NCBI GenBank assembly: GCA_029204225.1 | Contig: CM055108.1 | Coordinates: 21,583,644-21,647,643, forward strand | From: Diphasiastrum complanatum | Lineage: Eukaryota > Streptophyta > Lycopodiopsida > Lycopodiales > Lycopodiaceae | Reading direction: 5' to 3' | Length of the DNA stretch: 64,000 bases | Part shown: positions 30,986 to 41,910 of the stretch, piece by piece | How positions within the stretch are numbered: the stretch's first letter is position 1 | How the letters are laid out: every line of letters starts with the position of its first letter | Translations under genes and position numbers: made by a program | The notes under the pieces: model-generated | Databases searched by the model: none | The model's input: the letters and a program-made list of their open reading frames with translations, nothing else | What the model was told of the DNA's origin: nothing

Positions 30986-33369
30986 GTCCGGGCCCGGCTA
31001 GCGTCACATGCGATTTTTGGAACTGCGGCGGCCTCTCCACCTCTTCTACAACGGCTGATCTTCTCCACCTCTTCTACAGCAGCTGATCTTGACACGTATC
31101 CATGTTCGGCTGTTTTTTTACTTTTTGCAAACATATGAGTCTTCCACACACCCACGTCCGCACATTTCTAGTTTTCAATGGATTTCTGCTCCATGACCTA
31201 TGCTAAGGGCAAGATACTTCGGCCTCTGGCAGAGTTGCATGTTTGTACAGGTTGGTGTATACTCCTATTCGGTTGGTGTCTCAGGATACTTATGGCCGTT
31301 ACTTGTGGCTTCAGATTATTGCATCCTTCTTGGGGCTGGACTGGAACTTGTTTGTTGCAGTGTGCTACTTTGCTCCCCACACTTCCGTGTTTATGGATTT
31401 GGGAGGTGATCCTTTTCAGGCCCTTTCTAACGGCGTTGCTAGACTCTCTATAGGGTTACATATTGCTTACAGGGGACTTTAACGCACGCACAGCTGCTCG
31501 CCAAAATGAGTTCTATGCTGAAATACTCTCTCTTTCCGTTGGATACCTCGTATGCCCGTTATTCTCAGGACTCATCAGCGATGGTTACGCTTTTTGGGGA
31601 ACAGCTTCTGAGGTTGGCTCAAGCACACGGTCTCATTATCCTTAACGGTCTCCTTCAGTGGCCATCCTCCTCTGCATATACTTGCCACCCACTTGGTGGC
31701 GGTCACAGCGTAGTTGACTATTTCATTGCATCTCCTGCTTTATTGCCCTGCCTGGCATCCTTCACCATCTCTACCCCGGTGCTCACTAATCACTCTCTGC
31801 TCTACCTCTCCTTCTCCCCACCTTCTCCTCCACCTTCCCTCTTTGTTCGACTGACCCGCTATCGTATACCTCCTCATCAATCCCAGGCCTATGTTGCCCA
31901 CATTTGTCGTCTTCTGGACCACTTTCCTTCCTCCTCTGATGTCACTACCCAAGCCTCCTTGACACATGCCCTTACTACCGCCGCTCATGCCATTGTGCCC
32001 CCTCGCCACTTCTCTTCTCATCGTCGTACCCATAATAAATGGTATGACAACGACTGTTCTTTCTTCCAAAAATATGTCGAGTTTCTCAAATTCTCCAATT
32101 CTACACTTTCTTCTTCTGAGGAAAAGCAGCTTCATTCCCTTCTCCGCAAAAAGAAAGTGGCCTACTTTTCTTCCCGTTCCTCCTATTTCCTTCGCTCCCT
32201 CCACTCTGCTTCCTCGGCTACTTTTTGGAAGATCTTTCTTCATAAGCCCCTATCCATTGCACCCATCCCTCTTCAATCCTGGGTCGACTATGCATCCAAC
32301 CTATATACAATTGCTCACCCTTCCATCTCTCTTTGACCTCTTTGCTCCTGACATGGTTGAAGCCACCATCTGCAAACTCAAGAACAATCATACGTCTGAC
32401 ATTGATCTTCTTTCAGCCGAGCTCCTCAAACCAGTTGCCAAAAACTGGCCTCCCCTTTCCTGGCCCACTGTTTCAACCGCTCTGTCATTGATGGTTTCCC
32501 CATACCTTGGGCCACCAATCTCCTTCACCCCATTCTTAAAGCAGGAGATGCCATGAATGTCCACAAATATCGCACTATTATGATTGGTCATACCATGGCC
32601 AAGTTGTACACCACTATTCTCCAGACGGCAAAGGCTGATTCTCGACTATTGTATGCGACTGGTCAGGCTGGCTTCCGCCAGGGTTATAGCACTCTTGATC
32701 ATGTCCTCACCCTATGACTATCGTTGAAGAGGCAAAGCATATGGGCAAAATGGTATTTGCTTGTTTCGTTGATCTCTCTAAGGCCTTTGATACTGTTCCC
32801 GTCATCTTTTGATCAGCAGACTACGTCAGCTTGGCTTTTCCGACTCTATTCTCGCGGCAGTGGTTGCTCTGTATGACAAAGTTCTAGCACGTATTCAGCT
32901 GGGTACTGATTTTTGTGAAGGTCGAGATGGTTGCCCGCTGGCTCATTTCCTCATCCCCATTCTACTTTATGCTGATGACATTGTTCTGCTTTCTCCCTCA
33001 CCAGAAGGGTTGCAATGTCACTTACAAGTCTTACATCGGTTTTGTGGTGCTTGCGGTCTCTCTGTTAATTTAAGAAAGACGAAGATCATGATTTTCAACA
33101 CCAATCACAATTATCAATTCTTCTATGACGGCTAGGAAGTTGACATTGTTGCCTCTTATACTTACTTGGGAGTCCTGTTTACTATGCCCCTTCTTGGTTT
33201 CCGCCAGGCAGCATTTGCGCACATTTCCTCTGGTCTTTCAGCATTGGTCCAGTTCGAGCATGGTTGTCCAATGAATCATATTTTTGATCCCGCTACTAGA
33301 TGCCAGTTGTTTCACACACGGGTGGTTCCAGCAGTGATGTATGCCTCCGAGATCTGGTTGCCAGGACTT
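30986..33369 (+). mobile_element. LINE (non-LTR retrotransposon): endonuclease and reverse transcriptase
   Basis: The endonuclease has 'FVAVCYFAPHTSVFMD', 'GDFNARTA' (near 31470) and 'VVDYFIASPALLP'. The linker includes 'HNKWYDNDC' (near 32035). Reverse transcriptase reads 'HKYRTIMIGHTMAKLYTTIL', 'GQAGFRQGYSTLDHVLTL', 'CFVDLSKAFDTV' (near 32765), 'GRDGCPL' and 'LLYADDIVLLSPSPEGLQCH' (YADD near 32967). The 'GCPL' to 'YADD' spacing is too short, so palm sequence was deleted. Stops and frameshifts are frequent. The 5' ORF1 and 3' tail are not visible. 30986-31150 is G+C-rich, possibly the element's 5' part. Confidence 0.85.
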
Positions 33370-35311
33370 TAGTACTTGATCTTGATTATCTTGATAAGAA
33401 GATTGACCTCCCTGTCTGCCTGAGTTGCATTGTCGGGAAGTAGACTAGGAATCCTTTCAGATCAAGATGTTGTCCCTAGAATTCAACATGACAAATCTAG
33501 GCGAAGCTCACTACTATCTCGGAATCCAGAGCTACGGACACATAGAACACAGGCTGATTTATATCACCCAACAGAGGTACATTCTTAATGCACTCACCAG
33601 ATACACTTTGATGAACTGCAAATTTCACCAATGGATCCAGGCCTAAAATTGTCGAAGGACCAATGTCCTCAGACAAAGGAAGAGAAGGAGCAAATGAGAG
33701 ATTACCCATACCAATCTGTCTTAGGTACTCTTATGTATGCAATGGGCTGCACCAAACCAGGCATCGCTTTTGCAATAAGCTCCCTAAGCCGATACATGGT
33801 TAATCTAAGCATTACCCATTAGAAGGCTCTAATCAAAGTCATGAGATATATTCGAGCTACGAAGGACCAATGTGTCTACTACGAACGAGTCGACAACGAC
33901 AACAACAAGCTCCACATACTAAGTGGACATACAGATGCAAGCTGGGCAGGAGATGCAGATACTTGTAAATCCACATCTGGATTTACATTCTTCCTCAACA
34001 ATGATCTTATCGCTTGGAACAGTCGCAAGCAAACCTCTATTGCTCTCTCATCTACAAAGTCCGAGTATATCGTTGCCTCTCAAGCTACGAAAGAAGCAGT
34101 GTGGTTGAGAAATTTCTTATCGAACTTTCAGGTACAATATGGTCCAACAATCATCTTATGTGATAATCAAAGTGCCATTTCCTTATCGGCCCATCCTTTG
34201 CATTCTAGAAGTAAGCAAATTCAAATTAAATATCACTATGTCAGGGGCAAGATTCTAGACAAAGAGGTCACCTTGGAAAACTGTTGAACGCACTACATGA
34301 CTGTAGATATATTCACTAAAGCGTTGGGCACAGATGCACACAACAAATTTTGTGAAAAGTTAATCCAATCTTTAATCTAGATCCATTCAGTTGCCTAACA
34401 ATCGACAGGTCATCGAACAGTCGCGGACTGTCATCGAACAATCGGCAGGTCATCGAATTGTCAGACAAAGTCTATTGGCCTGTCACCAGCCACTTACGAG
34501 TTCTTGTGAAGTCTTCTTACGAGCTTTTTACAAGTACCTATGACTATTGGCCAGGGATGACTATGATGTTTGACGGCCCAATACAAATCCAACCACCTGA
34601 TGTTCAGAGATGTACTTCAACATGAAGACCTAGTACATCGTCAACCACCTCTCGATCTGACAAGGCACTTCAAGCAAGTGCATTAAACTCTGTCATGATC
34701 TACCGTACGCGGTCATATAGCAACTAATCCAATGCCCCTGGTTCCCAATGCAACCCTGTATATATACCTCATTATTCATCAATAAAAGATTGATCCAGCG
34801 CGGCCTCCTTCCGCCTTAGATTGTTCAAGTCAAAGCGTTGGTAAGAGAGACGGCTTCGAGCACACGTTTACTACCGAAATTGCATTGTGCTTGTCATTTA
34901 GCTGATTATGTGCATGCTACATTCTGAACTCAATCTAGTTGTCTCATTGCGTTCAGTTACCATGTCAGTATGAATGTTATGCTTCTCTGATTTACTTCTT
35001 TAAGCACCTTCATTTCTTAGCTCTCGTATAGATTTGTTTGAACATCTCAATGCTTCCGCAATACACGTTTCCACAACTAACATTAATGAATTTGTGTTTG
35101 TCTACGTAATCAATTGAATCGATTCTGACGATTTCAAAGTGAGGATTAGGTAAAATCGTTTGCGACCTTTGTCGCGATACAATTGATTTGAATCTGATAG
35201 GTGTAGCTCATACACCGAGGGAAAGGAGTCATTCTTCAGAGTCCGATAGTTTGAACATAGTTCCTTTCCTCCAGCCTTTCATCATTCCCTTTGCTTCCAT
35301 ATTCCCCAACA
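33370..35311 (+). mobile_element. pol: C2b: copia element with a large internal deletion
   Basis: It begins with a pre-integrase end ('LDLDYLDKKIDLPVCLSCIV'), then jumps to the reverse transcriptase end ('LEFNMTNLGEAHYYLGIQ'), so integrase and most of the reverse transcriptase are missing. RNase H follows: 'LSGHTDASWAGDADTCKSTS', 'WNSRKQTSIALSSTKSEYIV', 'IILCDNQSAISLSAHPL' and 'SKQIQIKYHYVRGKILDKE'. A C2-type LTR in plus orientation closes the element at 35311. Confidence 0.85.
34362..35311 (+). repeat. C2b 3' LTR, lacking its first 35 bases
   Basis: 950 bp ending ...ccccaaca. Relative to 22583-23584 the polypurine tract and first 35 LTR bases are gone. The part near 34390-34460 has three tandem variants of 'ggtcatcgaac'. 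Confidence 0.8.
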
Positions 35312-35629
35312 TGTACCATTATTTATAGTGGATTTTGAGCACTTGGCCTCAATGGCTATTGGCCAATCTCTACCTCCCTTATTATTCAAATTTGAAATTT
35401 GGTCGAAATGGACCCTCCATTCACTAACTTGACTTTTAGGGCTCTAAATCATTTACTCCTGCAAATAGCCTAAAAGTCTCTTTATTGTTATCTATTAAAT
35501 CAAATAATAACGTGAGCAATGGATTGGACTTACACACACAGGGTGCCAATTCCCTCACACTTATTCCCTACTCTAGATCAATCTGATCTATGTACATGGT
35601 GTGGTAATGTCCCACCAAGCCCCAACAAT
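35312..35629. other. No gene recognised
   Basis: A+T-rich spacer between C2b and a gypsy fragment. Nothing recognised. Confidence 0.5.
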
Positions 35630-36257
35630 TCTATTTGACACTAACCTCACATAACATCATTAACTCCACTTTGATTAAACGGTTAAGACTGAGCACACAA
35701 CCATCGTTGTACCAGTACACAGTCGAAATGGCTGATAGAAGGGTACGGAAGTGTGGGATGTCAAGATTGTGGGGTATGCCTCTAACCGTTCAAAGCTATA
35801 CTGAGGAGCTAGATTTTGAGATTACCTGTTTGGCTTGTTTCAATGGTCATTGAAAATGACCTGATTGTTGAGATTAGACAAGCTCATCAACAGGAGGATC
35901 CTCATTGTAAGGATATTGTGAGAGAGGCAAATCTTATACAAGTAGAATCTCAGGAGGAAAGTTCTAATTTGTTTGCTCACACTTAACTTAAATATACCAT
36001 AGAAGATGGTATGGGTAAAAGAAATAGCAAACTTCTCATTCCAAGCATAAGATAATTGTCCACTTATGTCATGAAAGCCCTAGTGTTGGTCATCATGTTG
36101 TGGATAGGACCTATGAGCTAATCCTACGTAACTTTTGGTGGCCTAAAGTCCAATTGAGAATGAGTAGTACAGAGCATCCTAAAACGGATGGCCAAACTGA
36201 GAGAGTCAACCGGACCTTAGAAGATATGCTTAGGGCATTTGTTGGAGATAAGCAAAC
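35630..36257 (+). pseudogene. Gypsy fragment of G3 type: protease piece fused to integrase piece
   Basis: 'ILFDTNLTSHNIINSTLIKR' and 'YTEELDFEITCL' match the protease region of G3 ('ELDFEITCL' near 48435). Then an integrase zinc-finger piece ('PSVGHHVVDRTYELILRNFW') is joined to 'HPKTDGQTERVNRTLEDML'. Reverse transcriptase, RNase H and most of the integrase core are deleted. The fragment is cut by the LTR of G1 copy 3 after 'GDKQ'. Confidence 0.65.
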
Positions 36258-36612
36258 TGTTAGAGACCTAGACACCACAGTAGGGCTAACTGATCCACCC
36301 AACCAAGCCAACTCCCTGATATGGAGTAAGCCCCTCCTAGCCCAGTGTGAGGACTGGTAGCATGCATACTGCCAAGTGTCGGCCACGTGGCATTGATGTG
36401 GCCGACTGCACGTCGGGACCCAACGTGGCCCCCCCTTATCCTGCTGACAGGGTCCCTAGGTTGTGTTAGGCCCGCCATGGCTATGGTCCATGCTGGGGCA
36501 CACTACTCACACTGTCTTGCCCTGTTGGACATGTACGTTGGACATGCCCCTGACTGTGGTATCTGACCTCCTGTGTTCTCTAGGGTTCGGCACTGGTTAC
36601 AGGCTCGTAACA
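36258..36612 (-). repeat. G1 copy 3 3' LTR
   Basis: 355 bp, in minus direction TGTTACGAGCCTGTAACC... to ...TAACA, followed by ctccctcccccttaa, the reverse complement of the polypurine tract. The inner palindrome is partly lost. Confidence 0.88.
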
Positions 36613-36623
36613 CTCCCTCCCCC

Positions 36624-37636
36624 TTAAGAACCGTCTTGGTCATCTAAGACAAAATCTGGAAATAACTTGCGAAGGACGCTGCCCTTTTCCCAAATGGCAT
36701 TCTCAACAGGCTGTTCCGTCCACTTGATTAGATATTCTTGGTATAGAGTATGACGGGTCTGCGTCTCTCTACTACTAAGGATCTCCTCTGGTTCATGTAA
36801 AAGTTGCTGAGAATCCAATGGGAGAACTAGAACACTGTCCCCTACCAGATTTTCAGATCTTGTTAAGGCTTTTCGTAACTGACTTACATGAAAGACTGAA
36901 AAAACCTTACTGTTGCATGGGAGTTCTAGTTCATAGGTGACCTCGCCTAGTCCCCTACTAATGGTAAAAGGACCACAATACCTAGGAGACACAGTCCTAA
37001 TTTGAGGGTTTTAGAGACAACTAGGACTCGTAAATAGACTTTCTCACCAGCAGAGAACTGCACATCCCGTCTGTGTGGATCTGCATAATGCCTGGCCCAG
37101 TCCTGGGATTGCCTGATGCTACGCTTAGCATGCTCTATCATCTGGTTTAGGTCTTCTAAAAAGTTTCTAGCTGCTTCAACCTTTTCTTGTTTAAACCCTA
37201 CAGCTGTAGGTGAGCGTGGCTGAAAACCATACATCAGCATGAATGGGCTCTATTCCATAGCTGAATGTTTGGCACTGTTATAAGCAAACTGTAATATCGA
37301 GAGATATTCCTCCCAATTTGTCTGCTTTTTGCTGACGTATGCTCGAAGCATGTCCTCTAGCACCTGATTTACTCTTTCTGTTTGATCGTCCGTCTGTGGA
37401 TGGTCGGTAGTATTCATGTTTAGTTTAGTATGGAGATGATGGAATACTGCCCTCCAAAAATTTCCATTAAACTCATTGTCCCGGTTGCTGACAAAGTTGG
37501 AAGGGAGACCGTACAATTTAAATAGCCCATCTCTAAAGAACCTCACTAACTCTGGAGCTCTAACGGTTGTTTTAGTTGGAATAAAGTGAGCCATTTTGGT
37601 CAAACGCTCAACTGTGACCCATATAGCGTCGTTACC
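36624..37636 (-). pseudogene. pol: G1 copy 3 integrase core and chromodomain-like end
   Basis: The core on the minus strand has 'MTKMAHFIPTKTTVRAPELV', 'NFVSNRDNEFNGNFWRAVF' (the expected second catalytic Asp of 'SDxD' is Asn) and 'HPQTDDQTERVNQVLEDMLR' (Gly to Asp). The C terminus 'MSPRYCGPFTISRGLGEV' ends with 'YLIKWTEQPVENAIWEKGS', where the stop seen in copy 1 is absent. A frameshift lies near 36990. Upstream it ends at the hAT insertion point. Confidence 0.85.
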
Positions 37637-37777
37637 AAGGTTGCATCGAATCGCTGTTCGAACCGCCTTTTACGGTTCGAACCATCGAATCGTTCGGACC
37701 CAGTTCGAACCGTTCTAATCGTTCGAACTGTCTAGCCCTAAATCGTTCAGGATCGGGATTCTCAGTTCTGTTCGCGC

Positions 37778-37780
<3 letters not shown>

Positions 37781-37842
<62 letters not shown>

Positions 37843-37935
37843 GGGTGTGCACTCAGGAGTCAGCACTCTGTGTGCATTTGCCATTCAGATTGTGTGTGCT
37901 CAGTGCTGTGTGTGAGAGAGAGAGAAAATGGTGTG

Positions 37936-37979
<44 letters not shown>

Positions 37980-38450
37980 TGATTGTGTGATATTGTGTGT
38001 CCACTGTCTTTTGATGTGTACAGTGTGTGTAAGTGAATCAGTGAGTGTGTGTGTGAGAGAGAGAGAGAGTGTGTGTGTGTGTGTGTGAGTTTTGAGATGT
38101 GTGCACACTGTACTGTGAGTTTGTCTGAGGCTTGAGCACTGAGATTGTGTGTGTGTGCACTGTAGTCTGTGTGTGCACTGTGTGTGTGTGTTTGTGTGTG
38201 TCAGTGTGTGTGCACTCAGGAGGGGCCTGGGCAGTGGGCATTGTGAGATGGGTGTGGGATCTGGGTAGCTACTTAGTTAGAAGTTAGAAGTTTCAAGTTA
38301 GAACTTAGAAGTTAGGAGTTAGAAGTTAGGAGTTAGTGACTAGTTTGAGTTAGTAGTTACGAGTTAGTACTAAGTAGTTACTAGAGTCTAGTTAGAACTT
38401 AGAACTTAGAAGTTAGAGCTTAGAGAGATCTGTAGAGAGAGAGAGAGAGA
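37781..38450. repeat. Simple and short tandem repeats in the hAT leader
   Basis: (AG)n at 37781-37839, (GT)n at 37941-37977, mixed GT/GA tracts to about 38215, then about 140 bases of variants of 'agttagaagtt' (38277-38420) and (GA)n to 38452. These create long spurious Thr/His or Val/Cys ORFs. Confidence 0.9.
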
Positions 38451-38458
38451 GAGCCACC

Positions 38459-41400
38459 ATGCCGAGGGATAGGGATCCCTTGTGGGATCCCGTCACCATC
38501 GCTGCGGCCTATGGCACATCGGGCACAAAGAGATGGACTTGCAGATACTGTCACCAGTCTTACACTGGAGGGCCCACACGCATCAGGGCACATTTGTTAC
38601 GTTTGAGGGGGTACGAGATTGCCGCTTGCATGCATGCTCTTGACACGCTACTCACTCCTGTCGCATCGGAGGAGGTTGGCCCTTCGAGGATGGGGCCTAG
38701 ACCGAGAGGTAAACATTCAACTCTAAGACTCTTACACTTCAAAGTTCAAATATTGATCAAGTTTTAACTTTTAGCTTTTAGCTCACATGATACATCAAGT
38801 TTGAAGTTTCAATTTCATTGATCATCTAATTTTTAAATTGTATTGTAATTTCAAATTTGTCTTTTTTGGCAAATCGAGATGCAGTCACGGCAACACAGCC
38901 AGAGGCCACCACATCACACCCCCTAGTTGCCATCCGCTCACCCCTCGCTTCCCATGGCCCAGAGGACAGAGCTGCAGATGAGGCAGGGCCTAGTACCCGG
39001 CCTGACCCGCCTTTTGGTGCAGGATCTTCGACACCACCTCCAGCCATGACCATACCGGCACCACATCATCCACCTGAGAGAGGGAGATGTAGACGGAGCC
39101 GCACTACACAGATGGGGGGTAGGGAGAACTATGTGTCCAGCTTCGCTCCTAGAGCCATGGCAGAGGCAGAGGTTGTCGTTCGACAGTTGTTCTACACCTG
39201 CGATCTGCCATTTCATTTGGCTAGGACCCCGGCATGGAGGAGGGCGATGAGTGCAGTGAGTGCGATTGGGCAGGTGTGGCAGGGGCCATCCTGCGAGCAC
39301 CTGAGGACGAAGGGGCTTCTTGATGAGCGGGCTTCTATTGACCAGAAGCTAGAGCCTCTCAGGAAGGCATGGGCCAAGTACGTACTACTTGCTTTTAACT
39401 TTATCTACTCTAAACTTTAAAGACTTTATGATGATTGTTAAATTGCAGGTGTTAATTGTAAATTACTTGTTAATTGCAATTTGCAGGCTGCAGCTAGCTA
39501 TTTATGTTTAATCATGAATATTCAAATGATCATTTATCATTGGAATTGGCCATGAAATTTGAATTACAATTAACAATTTAAGATCTATCCTAATTCCTCT
39601 CGGATCTATCATGAATCATGATTCATCTTGTTTTGTCACCTGTAAGTGAGTCGTGACCACGGAGTCTTGAATTCGGAATTCCAAACTCACGCACATTGCA
39701 CATTGCATTGTATGGTTGTGCAAGTGGTCACAAATAATGCGTCAAACTGCATCTCCATGGGTAGGCTCGTTAATGAGACCTACCCCCACATCTTTTGGAC
39801 ACCTTGTGCTGCACATTGCCTGGACTTGTTGGTCGAGGATGTGGCCAAGATTCCATGGATTGCAGAGGTGGTGCGTACTGCACGGTTCTTGGTGAGATTT
39901 GTCACCAAGAAGCCTAGGGTCCTAGCCATGTTCAGGAGACAGTCCACCTTAGATGTCTTGAGACCTGCCCCCACCAGGTATGCAAGTTGCAACTCAAATT
40001 TGATTCTTGGATGCGCTTTTGTAGAGTGTTGGAACTTGGTAAGTATTTACTGTTTAGTTAGTAGTGGTAAATATTTCATGCAATGATGCATGTGCCATGT
40101 ATTGTCTTGACTCTTGACAAAAGTTAAAACTTAGAATTTGTCACTTGTGCAATGTGCCTTGTGCAGGTTTGCATTTATGTTCCTAGTCCTGGAACGACTG
40201 CTGAAAGTTCATCAGGGCTTGAGGCAAATGGTTGTTGTTGTTGATTGGGTGCAGTTGGGGCCGTCACAGGAGCCCAAGAGTAAGAGATTCGAGCGGACCG
40301 TTATGCATTCACCATTTTGGGATGAGGCTCGATCCATTGTGGTGGGCCTACAGCCCATCTACACTGTCCTGCGCCTTACAGATCGAGAGGGCTGCACATT
40401 GGGCCTCTTGTACGAGTTCATGGACAGGCTGGCCGAGCAGTTGAGGCTTTGCACGACCATTAGCCCAGAGAGGTATTATGTATATCAAGAATCAAGATTC
40501 AAATTTCAAATGTAGTATGTAGACAGTAGTATGCAGTATGTACTATCATGTACATTGTACTATATTGTATAATTATTATTGTGTCTTAACTCTTGAATCT
40601 TAATTCTTGCAAGCTTACGGAGGTCCGGCTCCTATGGTTGAGTAGGTGGGAGTGGTTTCATAGGCCCCTGCATGCCATGGCCCACATACTCCATCCACTT
40701 TGGAGGAATGAGGAGCAGTTCATAGATAGGGAGCTCAGGATGGCTGGAATGCCTATATCTCCCGAGTTTATCCTGATGTACGCGAGCAGGATAACCTGCT
40801 GGATGAGCTTCAGATTTTCAGGCAGGAGACCTTGGAGTTCGCCATTGGCCCGGCGCTTTTGAGAGAGGGTAATAAACTGACCATGTGGCATGGTCCATGA
40901 CTCCATTACAGTTTAAACTTGTTACAACTTACTTCACATTTTACTGCACAGTTAGTCAATCATATTGTAACTTGTTGGAAGTTGGAACTTGGATCTTGGT
41001 TGCAACTTGCTAGTAGTAAGTACTAACTGCCCCTTGAACTGTGATTCAGGCCAGCTACGTCCCGTGTCATGGTGGTCGAAGTTTGGGGTTGATGTCCCCA
41101 AATTGCGTCGCCTTGCCATCAGGATTCTCTCACAGGACTGCAGCGCAGTCGCTTGTGAGAGGAACTGGAGTGTCCATTCCATGATTCACACGAAGAAGAG
41201 GAATCGACTATCATCAGCGCAGTTGGAGAGGTTGGTGTACGTACACGCCAACCTGAGACTTTTGGGTAGACTCCAGACCACCGCAGAGCCTATCCAGGTA
41301 ACTTGTACACCATAAATTATAGTTTCTAATTCTAACATGTGATCCATCATCCCAGGTGGCAGGACCCAGTTGGCAATTAGTAGATACTATTATACTAAAT

Positions 41401-41652
41401 AGATCATATTACATACTACATAGTAGATACTAGACTGTACTATGTAGCTAAATTTTAACTTTTGTCGGGACTCGGCCCTCCAAATTTTGTCTTGATTTTA
41501 ATGTGCATTGTGTGCGTAGGTTAATCCCGATCTGATCGATGTGGCAAAGGTTCCAGAGTTGCCACCGAGAGACCAGTCAGAGGAGGACGTGTACGCATTC
41601 CTCCATGAGGAGGCCATGCAGAGTGCAAGTGAGAAATTAGGATTGTCTAAGG
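38459..41652 (+). pseudogene. hAT transposase gene (split, one central part missing)
   Basis: Likely exons: 38459-38708, 38885-39377, about 39724-39977, 40167-40472, about 40614-40868, 41050-41297 and 41520 onward. Exon 1 has a BED zinc finger ('WTCRYCHQSY', 'TRIRAHLLRLRGYEIAAC') and joins exon 2 in phase (GTC). Exon 3 holds the DUF659-type core ('PCAAHCLDLLVEDVAKIPW'). Exon 6 ends in the hAT dimerisation domain ('SQDCSAVACERNWSVHSMIH', 'NRLSSAQLERLVYVHANLRL'). The part with the first catalytic Asp, expected between exons 2 and 3, is missing. Exon 5 is frameshifted. The ATG context gccaccatg is strong. Confidence 0.8.
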
Positions 41653-41715
41653 TGACAAATCTTGAATTAAATTTTCGAAGTTACTAATTGTCGTAAATTG
41701 TAATTTACTGATTTG

Positions 41716-41910
41716 CAGGATGAACAGTGTCCTTAGACCATACTTGGGTAAATTTGTAGTCGTATTTTTAGATGACATCCTCGTCTACAGCAAAACGAGG
41801 AAGGAGCATCTAAAACAGCATATTTGGGTCACATTATCTCGTCAGATGGGATTAAAATGGACTTGAATAAGGTTAAAGCCATACTCAGTTGGCTAAAACC
41901 TCAGAACATC
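41716..41910 (+). pseudogene. Inverted G1 reverse transcriptase fragment
   Basis: Plus-strand '[20 protein letters not shown]' with about 90 bp deleted after 'RKEHLK', inside a G1 copy whose other genes are minus. It shares the FLDD box with copies 1 and 2. Confidence 0.85.

Larger units (their letters stand above)
37637..41715 (+). mobile_element. hAT-superfamily DNA transposon, 3' end truncated
   Basis: It inserts after 'tagcgtcgttacc' of G1 copy 3. The left end carries several copies of 'gttcgaacc' and its inverse (37660-37740), like hAT subterminal repeats. A transposase gene with introns follows. Between the left end and the ATG are AG, GT and 'agttagaagtt' repeats. The right end is not recognisable: the sequence goes straight into an inverted G1 fragment near 41716, and no matching inverted terminal repeat was found. 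Confidence 0.8.

Noticed and set aside
31740-32243. 167-codon Gly/Arg-rich minus ORF
   Set aside because: It is the shadow of the LINE coding region on the plus strand.
37860-38241. Long ORFs on both strands rich in Thr/His or Val/Cys
   Set aside because: They are translations of GT and GA microsatellites.
37781-38450. CRISPR-like or satellite array
   Set aside because: Units are simple dinucleotide or short degenerate repeats without spacers, in a plant transposon leader.
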